DNA of 22,996 nucleotides from JAKAIY01 sp036258195 (GTDB lineage: Bacteria > Chloroflexota > Ktedonobacteria > Ktedonobacterales > JADMIN01). Below the pieces are notes generated by a model. It saw only the letters and a list, made by a program, of their open reading frames with translations. It did not search any database and had not been told where the DNA came from. The stretch is taken from contig DATAED010000048.1 of the NCBI GenBank assembly GCA_036258195.1, positions 1 through 22,996 on the forward strand, in the 5' to 3' direction. Position numbers and translations under genes: made by a program. Shown one piece after another: positions 21,706 to 22,996 of this stretch. Each line of letters opens with the position of its first letter. Positions within the stretch are counted from its first letter, which is position 1.

Positions 21706-22996
21706 GTACCGAGATCGAGCAGACCCTGAGCGAGACAGTGGATGCGCTCCTCGATCCACGCGCTCTGGAGGGAAGCGTCCAGCGGGCTGAGGCGCGGCTG
21801 ATCGGCGCCCAGCGCGATGGCGATCACTGGGTTGGGGAGTTGTCGTCGTCGGCGCTGGCCACCGCCATCGCCATCTGCGCGCTCTGGGCGACCGACCCAC
21901 GCCAGCATGCCGAGCGCATGCGCGCAGGACGGCGCTGGCTATGCGCCACCCAGCTCGCCGATGGCGGCTGGGGCGACGCGCCATCCGCCGAGTCGAACCT
22001 GAACGCCACCAGCCTCGCCCTGGCCGCCCTGCGACTGACGACGCCGCTCGCCGAGCCAGCAGGCGCGCCAGATACGGAGGCGCGCGGCGAGGCGCGGCTG
22101 CGCGCGCTGGGCGGCTGGGAGGCCGTTGGCGATCCGCAGCGCTGCACGCTCAGCGGGCCATGCCGCACGGTAGCGGCTATCGCGGGCATCTACGACTGGC
22201 GCAACATCAAGCGACTGCGGCCAGAGATCATCCTGATTCCGACGCGCCTGCGACGTGCCATCTCGACCACCTTCCCAGCCTACCTGAGCATCTCGACGCT
22301 GCACGCCGCCAGCGCGCCCCATCCGCTCAATCGCCTGCCGAGCTATCGGCGCGCGGTGGAGGAGTCGCTGCGTTGGCTGGCGCGCACGCAAGGCCCCAAC
22401 GGCTCGTTCGAGGAGTCGGCCTTCCTGACATCGGTCATCATCCTGTGCCTGCGGCAGGCGGGGCATGGCGGCCTGCCCTGGCTGGATGCGGCGACCAGCT
22501 TCGTCATTGAGAACCAGCGCGCCGATGGCTCCTGGCCCATCGACCGCGATCTGGAGTGCTTCGATACCGACCTCTCCGTCCTCGCGCTGACTGAGGGCGG
22601 CGGCCAGCCACCCAACGCCGAGGCCGTGCGCCGCTGGCTGCTGGGCAAGCAATATAATGCGCGCTGCTTCCCGACATCCGCTGCGCCCGGCGGCTGGCCA
22701 TGGGCCATGCCCGCCGGCTGGCCCGACGCCGACGACACGGCGTTCGCGCTGCTGGCGCTGGCGTGGCTCGGCCCACCACGCGATGCAGCGGCGGCGGTGG
22801 CGCGCAGGCGTGGCGCGCGCTGGCTGGCGCGCATGCAGAACCGCGATGGCTCATGGTCTACGTTCGTCCGAAACTCGCGCATGCCCTTCGACCATGACTG
22901 CCCATACGTGACAGGCCACGCGCTGCTGGCCCTGCAAGCGGAGGGCTATTTCGAGCGACATCCCGCCACACGCGACCGCGCGCTGGCCTATCTGGC
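21702..22996 (+). CDS. Squalene-hopene-cyclase-like class II terpene cyclase (partial, 3' end beyond the window)
   Basis: The visible 431 residues belong to the squalene cyclase / class II terpene cyclase superfamily, alpha-barrel proteins that start cyclisation by protonating a double bond or epoxide. An early GDHWVGEL segment (40-47) matches the start of squalene-hopene cyclases. QW-type repeats occur at 84-90 (QLADGGW), 272-278 (QRADGSW) and 379-385 (QNRDGSW). The proton donor motif is DADDTA at 342-347, preceded by GGWPWAMPAGWP. In a typical 630-residue squalene-hopene cyclase this motif lies near 375, so about 200 residues should follow the window. ATG 21702 overlaps the stop of the prenyl synthase. 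This pairing suggests a linear prenyl diphosphate (C20 or longer) as substrate rather than squalene. Confidence 0.88.
   Translation, partial: MSTEIEQTLSETVDALLDPRALEGSVQRAEARLIGAQRDGDHWVGELSSSALATAIAICALWATDPRQHAERMRAGRRWLCATQLADGGWGDAPSAESNLNATSLALAALRLTTPLAEPAGAPDTEARGEARLRALGGWEAVGDPQRCTLSGPCRTVAAIAGIYDWRNIKRLRPEIILIPTRLRRAISTTFPAYLSISTLHAASAPHPLNRLPSYRRAVEESLRWLARTQGPNGSFEESAFLTSVIILCLRQAGHGGLPWLDAATSFVIENQRADGSWPIDRDLECFDTDLSVLALTEGGGQPPNAEAVRRWLLGKQYNARCFPTSAAPGGWPWAMPAGWPDADDTAFALLALAWLGPPRDAAAAVARRRGARWLARMQNRDGSWSTFVRNSRMPFDHDCPYVTGHALLALQAEGYFERHPATRDRALAYL

Overview
The window reads as a GC-rich bacterial chromosome. The gene families and protein style (four-helix DinB-like protein, AI-2E exporter, CGTase-like enzyme with its own carbohydrate ABC importer, squalene-cyclase-like protein, OmpR-type two-component system) fit a Chloroflexota (Ktedonobacteria-like) genome best. 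That assignment is from memory of protein style, without a database search. No rRNA, tRNA or CRISPR array was seen.

Region A (1-2600), housekeeping. The left edge holds the start of an SMC chromosome-segregation ATPase on the minus strand (GTG start at 552). Its Walker A loop is interrupted after residue 37 by the N-terminal part of an intein that runs off the window. A DinB-like small protein (plus) and an AI-2E-family membrane protein (minus) follow, facing each other.

Region B (2600-11512), an alpha-glucan/cyclodextrin utilisation locus on the plus strand: a cytoplasmic GH13 enzyme, a MarR-family regulator, a lipoprotein sugar-binding protein, two MalF/MalG-type permeases, and a membrane-anchored or secreted CGTase-like GH13 enzyme with IPT and CBM20-like domains. 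No ATPase subunit is present. The GH13 and MarR promoters each have TTGACA-N17-(C/T)ATACT, and a 15-bp word shared at 13 positions covers both -35 boxes. This makes MarR the likely local repressor. A 15-bp stem-loop lies just after the binding-protein gene, as expected for differential expression of binding protein over permeases.

Region C (11525-14402), an OmpR/PhoB-type response regulator and a HAMP histidine kinase on the minus strand, overlapping by 14 bp. The 540-bp intergenic region to their right holds four TTCA(G/C) units at an exact 11-bp pitch, ending 10 bp before an extended -10. This is the layout of a Pho-box-type activator promoter, and it points into region D.

Region D (14403-22996 and beyond), a compact plus-strand cluster: acyl-CoA ligase-like enzyme, membrane acyltransferase 3, FMN-dependent alpha-hydroxyacid oxidase, exported alpha/beta hydrolase, ComA-like phosphosulfolactate synthase, then (after 316 bp) a trans-polyprenyl diphosphate synthase and a DXDD-containing squalene-cyclase-like protein cut by the window end. 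Most genes overlap or lie within 36 bp of the next. I infer an undescribed biosynthetic pathway in which a C3 acid, possibly sulfolactate-derived, is made by the ComA-like enzyme, oxidised and/or activated, and joined to a cyclised isoprenoid. The two-component system next door probably controls it. The chemistry is a hypothesis; the gene-family calls are well supported.
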